Shown here: in pieces, positions 26,510 through 34,128 of the stretch
Position numbering within the stretch: the first letter of the stretch is position 1
How the letters are laid out: each line of letters opens with the position of its first letter
From: RFXV01 sp038150465
GTDB taxonomy: Bacteria; Bacteroidota; Bacteroidia; Flavobacteriales; Schleiferiaceae
Reading direction: 5' to 3'
Length of the DNA stretch: 60,987 nucleotides
NCBI GenBank assembly: GCA_038150465.1
Contig: JAYOTP010000013.1
Span: 1 to 60,987, forward strand
The notes under the pieces: generated by a model
The model's input: only the letters and a program-made list of their open reading frames with translations
Databases searched by the model: none
Told to the model about the DNA's origin: nothing
Translations under genes and position numbers: made by a program

Positions 26510-27847
26510 ATGTTCAATAAGATTCTCATTGCCAACAGGGGCGAGATCGCCCTGCGCATCATACGCACTTGCCGGGAAATGCGCATACGAACAGTTGCTG
26601 TTTACTCTACGGCCGATGCCGACAGCCTGCATGTTCGTTTTGCCGACGAAGCAGTTTGCATCGGAGATGCGCCTTCGTCCAGTTCCTATCTCAACATCCC
26701 ACACATCATCGCTGCAGCGGAGATCACCAATGCGGATGCCATCCACCCAGGTTACGGCTTTCTCTCGGAGAACGCGCGGTTCTCCCGGATCTGTCAGGAA
26801 AACGGCATCAAATTCATCGGTGCCAGCCCAGAACAGATCGACCAAATGGGCGATAAAGCCACGGCCAAAGCCACCATGCAGAAAGCGGGGGTTCCCTGTA
26901 TCCCAGGGTCGGAAGGATTGTTGGATAGCGTGGAACAGGCAAAGAAACTGGCTGCAGAGATGGGCTACCCTGTGATGCTCAAGGCCACTGCCGGTGGCGG
27001 CGGACGGGGAATGCGCGCTGTGTGGAAGAAAGATGAGCTGCAAAAAGCCTATGAAACGGCAAGCGCAGAGGCGGGCGCCGCCTTCGGAAACAGCGGCATG
27101 TACATGGAAAAACTCATTGAGGAGCCGCGCCACATTGAGATCCAGATCATCGGCGATCAACACGGCAAGGCATGCCACCTTTCTGAACGCGACTGCTCGG
27201 TTCAGCGGAGACACCAGAAACTCACAGAGGAAACGCCTTCACCCTTTATGACCGCCAAGCTTCGAAATGCGATGGGACGGGCGGCCATCAAGGCAGCCAA
27301 GGCCATCAAATACGAGGGAGCCGGTACGGTTGAATTCCTGGTCGACAAAGACCGGAATTTCTATTTCATGGAGATGAACACGCGCATACAGGTGGAGCAC
27401 CCGATCACTGAACAGGTGATCGATTACGACCTGATCCGTGAACAGATCAAAGTAGCAGCAGGTGAACCCATTTCCGGCAGCAACTACGAACCGAAGCTGC
27501 ATTCCATCGAATGCCGCATCAACGCGGAAGACCCGTACAATGATTTCCGTCCCTCCCCTGGTATGATCACCAGCTTCCATGCCCCTGGAGGCCATGGCGT
27601 TCGGCTGGATACCCACGTCTACACCGGCTACACCATTCCGCCGCACTACGACTCCATGATCGCCAAGCTGATCACCACTGCCCAAACCCGCGAGGAGGCC
27701 ATTGATAAAATGCGTCGGGCACTGGATGAGTTCGTCATCGAGGGCATCAAGACGACCATTCCTTTCCACCGTCAGCTGATGGACGACCCGAATTATTTGA
27801 AGGGTGTGTACACAACGAAGTTCATGGAGGACTTCGAGTTGAAGTGA
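26510..27847 (+). CDS. accC: Acetyl-CoA carboxylase, biotin carboxylase subunit
   Basis: ATP-dependent carboxylation of biotin on AccB, the committed step of fatty-acid synthesis. The 445 residues are full length. FNKILIANRGEIALRI opens the biotin-carboxylase N-domain, the ATP-grasp glycine loop is KATAGGGGRGMR, and catalytic segments are MEMNTRIQVEHPITE and ECRINAED. It ends 11 nt before the stop of the convergent korB gene with no hairpin between. The carboxyltransferase subunits are not in this window. Confidence 0.97.
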   Translation: MFNKILIANRGEIALRIIRTCREMRIRTVAVYSTADADSLHVRFADEAVCIGDAPSSSSYLNIPHIIAAAEITNADAIHPGYGFLSENARFSRICQENGIKFIGASPEQIDQMGDKATAKATMQKAGVPCIPGSEGLLDSVEQAKKLAAEMGYPVMLKATAGGGGRGMRAVWKKDELQKAYETASAEAGAAFGNSGMYMEKLIEEPRHIEIQIIGDQHGKACHLSERDCSVQRRHQKLTEETPSPFMTAKLRNAMGRAAIKAAKAIKYEGAGTVEFLVDKDRNFYFMEMNTRIQVEHPITEQVIDYDLIREQIKVAAGEPISGSNYEPKLHSIECRINAEDPYNDFRPSPGMITSFHAPGGHGVRLDTHVYTGYTIPPHYDSMIAKLITTAQTREEAIDKMRRALDEFVIEGIKTTIPFHRQLMDDPNYLKGVYTTKFMEDFELK

Positions 27848-27858
27848 TCGATAAGCTG

Positions 27859-28872
27859 CTACTCGCCCACCTGCCAGGAGGCGTCTCCTGAGATCAAAGC
27901 ATCCAGATCTTCTGCCGTTCTCTTGGGAGCGATTCCCTTCTCTTGATCGGCCAACAGCTCTTCATATACCGCACGGTCTTCCTTGTAGAGTACGCCAAAG
28001 GGACGCGGATAGGTCAGGTCATCTGACAAACGGGACAAGGCATGGGCTTTGGTCCGATCGTATGGGTCGTGTATCCAGTGGCACTCGGGATCTGATGTTT
28101 CCTTATCGTCTGTGCCGACCGCACCGTTCTTCCAAGTCAGTACGCTTGGGTTTTTTGGGTCGCCAAAACTCAGGGGCGCTCCTTCCTCCAAATGGAGAAC
28201 GTTCTGCTGCTTGTGCGCCTTATCTGTAAATGCCGAGAAGGTGCCGTCGTTGAAGACATTGCAATTCTGATAGATCTCCACCAAGGATGCTCCTTTGTGC
28301 TCGTGCGCCTGCCGAAGCGTCTCGCGAAGGTGTTTGGATTCGCGGTCCACGGTGCGCGCAAAGAAGCTGGCATCCGCCCCCAATGCTAATGCGCTGAGAT
28401 TGAATGGATGATCCACTGTGCCCCATGGACTCGAACGCGTGTGCTTTCCCTGCTCTGAAGTCGGGCTGAACTGTCCTTTGGTCAGACCATAGATCTCATT
28501 GTTGAACAACAGGATGTTGACGTTGGGGTTGCGGCGGAGCAAATGAATGAGGTGGTTGCCGCCGATGCTCATTCCGTCGCCGTCTCCCGTGATGATCCAA
28601 ACGCTCAAGTCGCTGCGCGTCATCTTTAGTCCTGTGGCCAGACTCGTGGCCCGGCCGTGGATGCTGTGCAGTCCGTAGGTGTTCATGTAATACGGGAACC
28701 TCGAAGAGCAGCCGATCCCAGAAATGAAAACGGTCTTTTCTCTTTCAAGCCCGAGCTCAGGCATCAGATCACGAACCTGTTTTAAGATGCCATAGTCACC
28801 GCATCCAGGGCACCAGCGCACCTCCTGGTCGGTCGCAAAATCCTTGGAAGTATATGGCTGTTTATCCTTCAT
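27859..28872 (-). CDS. korB: 2-oxoglutarate:ferredoxin oxidoreductase, beta subunit
   Basis: Thiamine-diphosphate and [4Fe-4S] subunit of a 2-oxoacid:ferredoxin oxidoreductase, which makes succinyl-CoA (or acyl-CoA) and reduced ferredoxin. Of 337 residues, the cluster cysteines appear in WCPGCGDYG, GIGCSSRF and the later NCNVFND. The ThDP motif is GDGDGMSIGGNHLIH with NNEIYGLTKGQ. The 2-oxoglutarate call follows the Bacteroidota gamma-alpha/beta pair and is not proven. It overlaps korA by 4 nt and ends the ten-gene run that starts at 37564. Confidence 0.92.
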   Translation of the reverse strand: MKDKQPYTSKDFATDQEVRWCPGCGDYGILKQVRDLMPELGLEREKTVFISGIGCSSRFPYYMNTYGLHSIHGRATSLATGLKMTRSDLSVWIITGDGDGMSIGGNHLIHLLRRNPNVNILLFNNEIYGLTKGQFSPTSEQGKHTRSSPWGTVDHPFNLSALALGADASFFARTVDRESKHLRETLRQAHEHKGASLVEIYQNCNVFNDGTFSAFTDKAHKQQNVLHLEEGAPLSFGDPKNPSVLTWKNGAVGTDDKETSDPECHWIHDPYDRTKAHALSRLSDDLTYPRPFGVLYKEDRAVYEELLADQEKGIAPKRTAEDLDALISGDASWQVGE

Positions 28873-30713
28873 TCTCTTTTGTCGATCATGCGCCCGATGG
28901 CTTCTTCTACTTCTCCGTGTGTAAAGGGAACACCCTGGACCTTGTTCAACCCCTTGGCGTCTACGAGATAGGTCGAGCGGATCAGCTGCAGCAGCTGTCC
29001 CTCATTCAATTCCGGAACGAGCCATTGATCATAGCGTTCGATCAGATCTCCAAGGTCTGATGGAAGCGGGTGCAGATGCCTCAAATGGTATTGGCCCACA
29101 GAGATGCCGTTTTTGTGCATTCGCTCCACCGCGGTCCGAACGGCTCCGTAGGTCGAGCCCCAGCTGATCACCAGCAAGCCTCCTTCCCTCGAGCCGCAGC
29201 TCACTTCCTGTCTCGAATAACCTTGAGCGATCCGTTCCACCTTTTCTTTCCGCTCCCGAACCATCTGTTGATGATTCTCTGAATCATAACTCACATGTCC
29301 GGTCTCCGCTTGTTTTTCCAGTCCACCGATGCGGTGTTCCGCACCCATGGTTCCCGGAACGGCCCATTTGCGCACGCCCTTCTCGTCCCTCTTGTATGGG
29401 ACGTACTCCCCGTCATCCGCTCTGTACAGTGGTGGTTGGATGTCCGGTAATTCCGAAGTGGAGGGAAACTTCCAGGGCTCCGATCCATTGGCGATATAGC
29501 CGTCCGAAAGGATCATGACCGGCGTCATGTGTTCCAGGGCCATCTTACAGGCTTCGAACCCGACATCGAACGCATCCTTTGGCGATGCACAGGACAGAAC
29601 AGGAAGAGGCGCTTCGCCATTGCGACCAAACAAAGCTTGGCCCAGATCCGACTGTTCTGTCTTGGTGGGAAGCCCTGTACTCGGGCCGCCCCGTTGGACA
29701 TTGATCACGACAAGAGGCAATTCCAACATGACCGCAAGACCCAAGGCCTCAGTCTTCAGTGCAATGCCTGGACCTGAAGAGGCTGTAACAGCGAGAGACC
29801 CGCCGAATGCTGCGCCGATGGCCGATGTGATGGCTGCGATCTCGTCTTCCGCCTGGAAAGCTTGAACGCCGTGGGCTTTTGAACCTGCCATCTCGTGCAG
29901 GATATCTGAAGCTGGTGTTATTGGATAGCCCGCATAGAACAGATCGAGTCCTGACTTGTGTGCCGCGGCGATCAGTCCGATCGAAAGCGCTTGGTTTCCC
30001 TTTATGTTGCGGTAACGTCCCGGTGGAAGATCTGCTGCTGGGACGCTGAAACGGTTTCGGAACAACTCCGTTGTCTCCCCATAGTGATGTCCTGCGCGCA
30101 AGGCCTTTAGATTGGCTGCTTGAATGTCTTCCCGATCGGCAAAGCGCTCTTTCAAAAAGCGCTCTGTGCGCTCCAGCTCCCGATCGTACAACCAGTAGAC
30201 CAGACCCAATGTGAACATGTTCTTTGCGCGGTCTTTGTCCTTGTTGGACAGCGGACTGTCCTTCAAGGCCTCCTTTGTCAGGCGCGTGATCTCAACGGAG
30301 ACCACTTCAAAGCCGCGTTTCTCTGCCTCTCCAAGAAGATCCCGGTCTTCTTGGAGCCCGGCCAGCCTCAGATTCCGGGCGTCCATCCCGTTGCTGTTGG
30401 CTATGATCAACCCGCCTTTTTTCAGCTGATCCATCTGACTGCTCAGTGCGGCAGCATTCATTGCAACGAGGGTGTCCACCTGATCTCCAGCTGTATACAC
30501 CTTGGCGCTTCCAAAGTGGATCTTGAAGCCTGAGACGCCAGGTACGGTGCCGGCAGGCGCCCTGATCTCTGCAGGAAAATCTGGAAAAGTATTGAGGTCA
30601 TTGCCGCTCAGTGCCGTGGTCTGGGTGAATTGTCCTCCGGTAAGCTGCATGCCATCGCCAGAATCTCCAGCAAACAGGACCGTGGCTTTGGCCAAATCTT
30701 TGGATGCGGTCAT
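28869..30713 (-). CDS. korA: 2-oxoglutarate:ferredoxin oxidoreductase, fused gamma-alpha subunit
   Basis: Partner of KorB. The 614-residue protein begins with the gamma domain (about 1-200; FAGDSGDGMQLTGGQF), followed by the alpha pyrimidine-binding domain (GYPITPASDILH, FQAEDEIAAI, GPSTGLPTKTEQSDLGQAL). A C-terminal transketolase-like domain ends it. The ATG at 30713 shares one base with the nfu stop (TGATG); the TTG just upstream is less likely. Following the Fe-S carrier gene nfu so closely suggests co-production of the enzyme and its cofactor machinery. Confidence 0.92.
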   Translation of the reverse strand: MTASKDLAKATVLFAGDSGDGMQLTGGQFTQTTALSGNDLNTFPDFPAEIRAPAGTVPGVSGFKIHFGSAKVYTAGDQVDTLVAMNAAALSSQMDQLKKGGLIIANSNGMDARNLRLAGLQEDRDLLGEAEKRGFEVVSVEITRLTKEALKDSPLSNKDKDRAKNMFTLGLVYWLYDRELERTERFLKERFADREDIQAANLKALRAGHHYGETTELFRNRFSVPAADLPPGRYRNIKGNQALSIGLIAAAHKSGLDLFYAGYPITPASDILHEMAGSKAHGVQAFQAEDEIAAITSAIGAAFGGSLAVTASSGPGIALKTEALGLAVMLELPLVVINVQRGGPSTGLPTKTEQSDLGQALFGRNGEAPLPVLSCASPKDAFDVGFEACKMALEHMTPVMILSDGYIANGSEPWKFPSTSELPDIQPPLYRADDGEYVPYKRDEKGVRKWAVPGTMGAEHRIGGLEKQAETGHVSYDSENHQQMVRERKEKVERIAQGYSRQEVSCGSREGGLLVISWGSTYGAVRTAVERMHKNGISVGQYHLRHLHPLPSDLGDLIERYDQWLVPELNEGQLLQLIRSTYLVDAKGLNKVQGVPFTHGEVEEAIGRMIDKRE

Positions 30714-30961
30714 CAACTCAAAAGGCTTCTGATCTCCCGTACCTCGGACACCTCAGGAATATGCTTCTTGATGATGGTTTCCACTCCGTTCTTCAGGGTC
30801 ATCTGGTTGACTTTGCACTCCACGCAATTCCCGTGCAGACGCACCGTTACCCGGCCTTCATCGTCCACGTCCACCAAGCTGATGTCGCCTCCGTCGGAGC
30901 GCAGGAAGGGCCGGATCTCATCCAGCGCCTGTTCTATTCGTTCGTTCCAATCTGTGCTCAT
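30713..30961 (-). CDS. NifU C-terminal-domain Fe-S carrier protein (Nfu)
   Basis: An 82-residue protein consisting only of the Nfu domain, which holds a transient [4Fe-4S] cluster at a dimer interface and delivers it to target enzymes. The CxxC pair is Cys46-Val-Glu-Cys49, followed by the conserved MTLKNGVE. The ATG at 30961 lies 4 nt after the mrp stop; a longer in-frame extension overlaps mrp and has no family similarity. Its stop overlaps the korA start by one base. Small stand-alone Nfu next to Mrp is common in Bacteroidota. Confidence 0.92.
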   Translation of the reverse strand: MSTDWNERIEQALDEIRPFLRSDGGDISLVDVDDEGRVTVRLHGNCVECKVNQMTLKNGVETIIKKHIPEVSEVREIRSLLS

Positions 30962-30965
30962 TCCT

Positions 30966-32102
30966 TCATTTAGAATCTGGACGTGCGCAACCAGCCATGG
31001 TCGTGATCCGCACCACCTCTGTCGGAGGAAGCGAATTGTTGCGCTCCACCAACTCTTCCACCACACGCCGGGTCATCTCCCGGAAAACCTCACTCACTTC
31101 CGTTTGTTCCTGAAGGGCTGCAGGGCGGCCTACATCTCCCGCCTCCCGGATGGTCTGAACGATCGGGACCTCTCCCAGGAAAGGAGTTCCCAATTCATCT
31201 GCAAGGGCCTTTGCGCCGCCTTTGCCAAAAAGGTGATACTTCTTATCCGGCGCATCTGGCGGAGAGAAATAGGCCATATTCTCCACGATCCCGAGAACGG
31301 GAACATTGATCGCCTCCATTCGGAACATGCCCACTCCTTTGCGCGCATCGGTGAGAGCCACTGCCTGAGGTGTGCTTACTACGACCGCACCGCTCACCGG
31401 AACGGTCTGCACCATAGAAAGGTGAATATCGCCTGTACCCGGTGGCAGATCGATGATCAGAAAGTCCAACTCCCCCCAGTGTGCATCCTTGATCATCTGA
31501 GTAAGTGCCTTGGTGGCCATTGGGCCGCGCCAAACTACCGCCTGATTGGCACCGGAAAAAAACCCGATAGACAAGAGTTTAACGCCATAGCTCTGAACAG
31601 GATCCATCTTGCGTGCTCCGTCCACTTCCACCGTAGAGGGCTTTTCGTGCACCACGTCGAACATCAGGGGCATGCTCGGTCCATAGATGTCTGCATCCAC
31701 CAGGCCCACTTTGAATCCCATTTCCGCCAGACTGACCGCCATATTGGCTGTCACCGTCGACTTACCTACTCCCCCTTTTCCGCTGGCCACGGCAATGATG
31801 TGCTGTACTCCGGGGATCTCACTTCCGCGAATGGGCGCTGTTGCTGTCTCCTCCTTTCGTTCCGTCTGCTCCACGCGTACCCTGACCTTGGCTTTGGGGT
31901 CGATCTGCTCCTGAATGGCCTTCATGATCGACACCTCGAGTTTCTTGCGAACCGCCAAAGCCGCAGAAGGACAAAGCACATCGATCTCCACTTCGTTGCC
32001 GAAAAGCTGAAGATTTCGAACATGTCCTTCGGTCACGATGGACTGTTCTGAATTGTGCGCCCTAACCTGTTCCAGGGCCTCCAGTATCTGCTTCTTGTTC
32101 AT
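30966..32102 (-). CDS. Mrp/ApbC-type iron-sulfur cluster carrier ATPase
   Basis: A P-loop ATPase of the Mrp/NBP35 family that binds and transfers Fe-S clusters in the cytoplasm. Of 378 residues, an N-terminal MIP18-like domain (about 1-85) precedes the deviant Walker A GKGGVGKS (108-115), DADIYGPSMP, and DFLIIDLPPGTGD. The ATG at 32102 was chosen over a longer frame overlapping the upstream gene. A TACCTTTA box ends 5 nt before it, so an internal, possibly leaderless promoter may exist. nfu starts 4 nt after its stop. Confidence 0.93.
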   Translation of the reverse strand: MNKKQILEALEQVRAHNSEQSIVTEGHVRNLQLFGNEVEIDVLCPSAALAVRKKLEVSIMKAIQEQIDPKAKVRVRVEQTERKEETATAPIRGSEIPGVQHIIAVASGKGGVGKSTVTANMAVSLAEMGFKVGLVDADIYGPSMPLMFDVVHEKPSTVEVDGARKMDPVQSYGVKLLSIGFFSGANQAVVWRGPMATKALTQMIKDAHWGELDFLIIDLPPGTGDIHLSMVQTVPVSGAVVVSTPQAVALTDARKGVGMFRMEAINVPVLGIVENMAYFSPPDAPDKKYHLFGKGGAKALADELGTPFLGEVPIVQTIREAGDVGRPAALQEQTEVSEVFREMTRRVVEELVERNNSLPPTEVVRITTMAGCARPDSK

Positions 32103-32107
32103 TGGGT

Positions 32108-32115
32108 TAAAGGTA
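32108..32115 (-). promoter_or_regulatory. Possible internal -7 box before mrp
   Basis: TACCTTTA on the minus strand has one mismatch to TAnnTTTG. It starts right after the upstream stop codon and ends 5 nt before the mrp ATG. Confidence 0.35.
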
Positions 32116-32475
32116 CTATAAGGATCGTCCTTCTGCCGGAGGAAACTCCCTCGGCAGATGAACAGAAGGGTCCCAAAAATGCTGAGCGAATCCAACGATC
32201 CGGTCGTCTTCCACTTCTACGCCTTCTGATCGCAACAAATCCTCCATCATGTGGGTGCCACCAAAGTGATGCTTTCCCGTGAGCAGGCCGATCCTGTTGA
32301 CCACGCGATGGGCTGGAACATCGGGCCGACTGTGCGATGCATTCATGGCATATCCCACCGTTCGCGCAGCGGATGCCGAGCCCAGAAATTCAGCAATGGC
32401 ACCATAGGTGCTTACCCGGCCTGCGGGTATCCTGCGAACGACCTCATACACCCGGTCGAAATAATCACTGCCCAT
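32116..32475 (-). CDS. Alkyltransferase-like (MGMT-fold) DNA-binding protein
   Basis: A 119-residue protein with the DNA-binding domain of O6-alkylguanine-DNA alkyltransferases: RIPAGRVSTYGAIAEFLG and SARTVGYAMNASH-like segments. The alkyl-acceptor Cys of PCHR is Ala55 here (VPAHRVVNRIG), so it cannot accept alkyl groups. ATL proteins of this type flag O6-alkylguanine for nucleotide-excision repair. The ATG at 32475 overlaps trmB by 11 nt. Downstream, mrp follows after 13 nt. Confidence 0.88.
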   Translation of the reverse strand: MGSDYFDRVYEVVRRIPAGRVSTYGAIAEFLGSASAARTVGYAMNASHSRPDVPAHRVVNRIGLLTGKHHFGGTHMMEDLLRSEGVEVEDDRIVGFAQHFWDPSVHLPREFPPAEGRSL

Positions 32476-33148
32476 CCTGAAATAAAGAACATTCGAGGTA
32501 GGTGATCGCCTTTCCCTTTTCCCGGAAGATCCCTTCGTAATGGGTCTGGACACTGTGGAGAACAGAGCTGCGGTCGCGCAATTGTCGGTCGATATCATAA
32601 TAGGCCTGATGCACTGTGGCCCGCTGCTGCTCGAGGATACCCAATGAATACCCATGGAGGAATTCGCTGTCTGTCTTCAGGTGGATCCTGCCCTCTGGCG
32701 TCAGGATGCGCTTATATTTCTCGAGAAAAGCCGGTCCGGTGAGGCGATGCTTGGCGCGTTTGTGCTTGATCTGCGGGTCGGGAAAAGTGATCCAGATCTC
32801 GTCCACTTCTGCCTCGGCAAACGCCCGATCGATCAATTCGATCTGGCACCTAAGAAAGGCTACATTCTTTCTTTCTTCGCTGAGACTGGTCTTGGCTCCA
32901 CGCCAGAGCCGGGCGCCTTTGATGTCCACGCCGATGAAATTCCGCTCGGGGTATCGCCCTGCAAGTGCCAGGGTATATTCTCCCTTACCACAACCCAATT
33001 CCAATGTGATCGGCCGAGCGTCAGAAAACATCCGCTCATTCCAACAGCCCCTTAGACTGAACCCTTCGATGAGTTCTTCGCGCGTTGGCTCAGAAAGATG
33101 ATCGAAGGTCCTGTTTTCACTGAATCGACGAAGTTTTGTGCGTCCCAT
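32465..33148 (-). CDS. trmB: tRNA (guanine-N7)-methyltransferase
   Basis: Forms m7G46 in tRNA variable loops using S-adenosylmethionine. The 227 residues are full length. The SAM loop is ELGCGKGEYTLALA, followed by FIGVDIKGARLW and the family signature ITFPDPQIKHKRAKHRL. The ATG at 33148 starts 2 nt after the stop of the HmuY-like lipoprotein gene, making it the fourth gene of the heme-to-Kor run. Its 3' end overlaps the alkyltransferase-like gene by 11 nt. Confidence 0.95.
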   Translation of the reverse strand: MGRTKLRRFSENRTFDHLSEPTREELIEGFSLRGCWNERMFSDARPITLELGCGKGEYTLALAGRYPERNFIGVDIKGARLWRGAKTSLSEERKNVAFLRCQIELIDRAFAEAEVDEIWITFPDPQIKHKRAKHRLTGPAFLEKYKRILTPEGRIHLKTDSEFLHGYSLGILEQQRATVHQAYYDIDRQLRDRSSVLHSVQTHYEGIFREKGKAITYLECSLFQDGQ

Positions 33149-33150
33149 TT

Positions 33151-34128
33151 TTAGAGTCCCTGAAGCTCGAAGCTCGGAAATCCCCGCTCGCCCGCATCGT
33201 TGTAGTAATCCAGAAAGCGCATTTTGTAGAATCCACTCGGACTGTTCAAGAGGAAAACGCGCTGGGTGTCCGTCACGTAAGTGGCTGTATTGAAGTCGTA
33301 GGTCTTCCAGTCGTAACCGATGGCATGGGCATCTTCCGTGTAGTTGAATTGAACTGCGTCCGACAATTGTATCGAGGCCCAATCCAGGCTGTCAGCGCGT
33401 GCAATGGTCAATCGGCCCCGATCGGACAAAACGCCGCGAACCAAATAAACGAGCGTATCTCCCTGCTCGGTCAGGTCGTAATCGGTGTATTGGGTAAAGC
33501 ACAAGTCCCATTCCCCGACCGCTGGCTCAAAGAGCACTTCGGCAGCGTTTTCCGCATCCCACATCACGCGCCGATGATCCAACCGACGTTCCACACGCTG
33601 CACCTGCCCCTCCAAAGAATCAAGCGGGCCTATGCGAAATGTGTAAGATTCCTCATCCACACCCAGGAGCTGGAATTTCCAATACCCCAACTTGTTGAAT
33701 TGTTTGTCGTAGCCAAGGTCGAGTATGAACACTTCCTTGCTCAGCGCTCCCCCAGCATTCCTTGCGCCTCTGAGCGCCGTCCTGCCTGGATCTCCATCGG
33801 GGAAATCATAGGTCCACGGGTGGGGGCTGTTGGTGTCCAGTACGGCGCTGTAATTGGTGTCTCCGCTCTTTCGTGCAAACATGAAGTTGAACGAATTGAG
33901 GAAAATGGCCGAATCTGGTGAAGCAGAACTGAAGCTCAACTGGAAAACATCGCGTTCCCTGGATGCTGCGAACGTCCCATCCGATATGCGTAAATAACTC
34001 GAACGGCTGTAGTCCTTGCCTATGGCCGCTGTCAGCAGTCCGCCTCTGGCAGGCGGATAAGGAGGCTCTTCCTTCTCACAAGAGAGGAGGATCAAAAAGA
34101 GCCAAAAAAGATGCTTGCGTTTGGCCAT
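33151..34128 (-). CDS. HmuY-like heme-binding lipoprotein
   Basis: A 325-residue lipoprotein: the signal MAKRKHLFWLFLILLSC gives lipid attachment at Cys17. The C-terminal half carries the HmuY-family pattern: GEWDLCFTQYTDY, LVYLVRGVLSD, IGYDWKTYDFNTATY and SGFYKMRFLDYYND. HmuY proteins capture heme at the cell surface and hand it to a TonB receptor; heme ligands cannot be assigned here by eye. The start shares one base with the stop of the TonB-receptor gene. A second HmuY-like protein is encoded on the other side of that receptor. Confidence 0.82.
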   Translation of the reverse strand: MAKRKHLFWLFLILLSCEKEEPPYPPARGGLLTAAIGKDYSRSSYLRISDGTFAASRERDVFQLSFSSASPDSAIFLNSFNFMFARKSGDTNYSAVLDTNSPHPWTYDFPDGDPGRTALRGARNAGGALSKEVFILDLGYDKQFNKLGYWKFQLLGVDEESYTFRIGPLDSLEGQVQRVERRLDHRRVMWDAENAAEVLFEPAVGEWDLCFTQYTDYDLTEQGDTLVYLVRGVLSDRGRLTIARADSLDWASIQLSDAVQFNYTEDAHAIGYDWKTYDFNTATYVTDTQRVFLLNSPSGFYKMRFLDYYNDAGERGFPSFELQGL

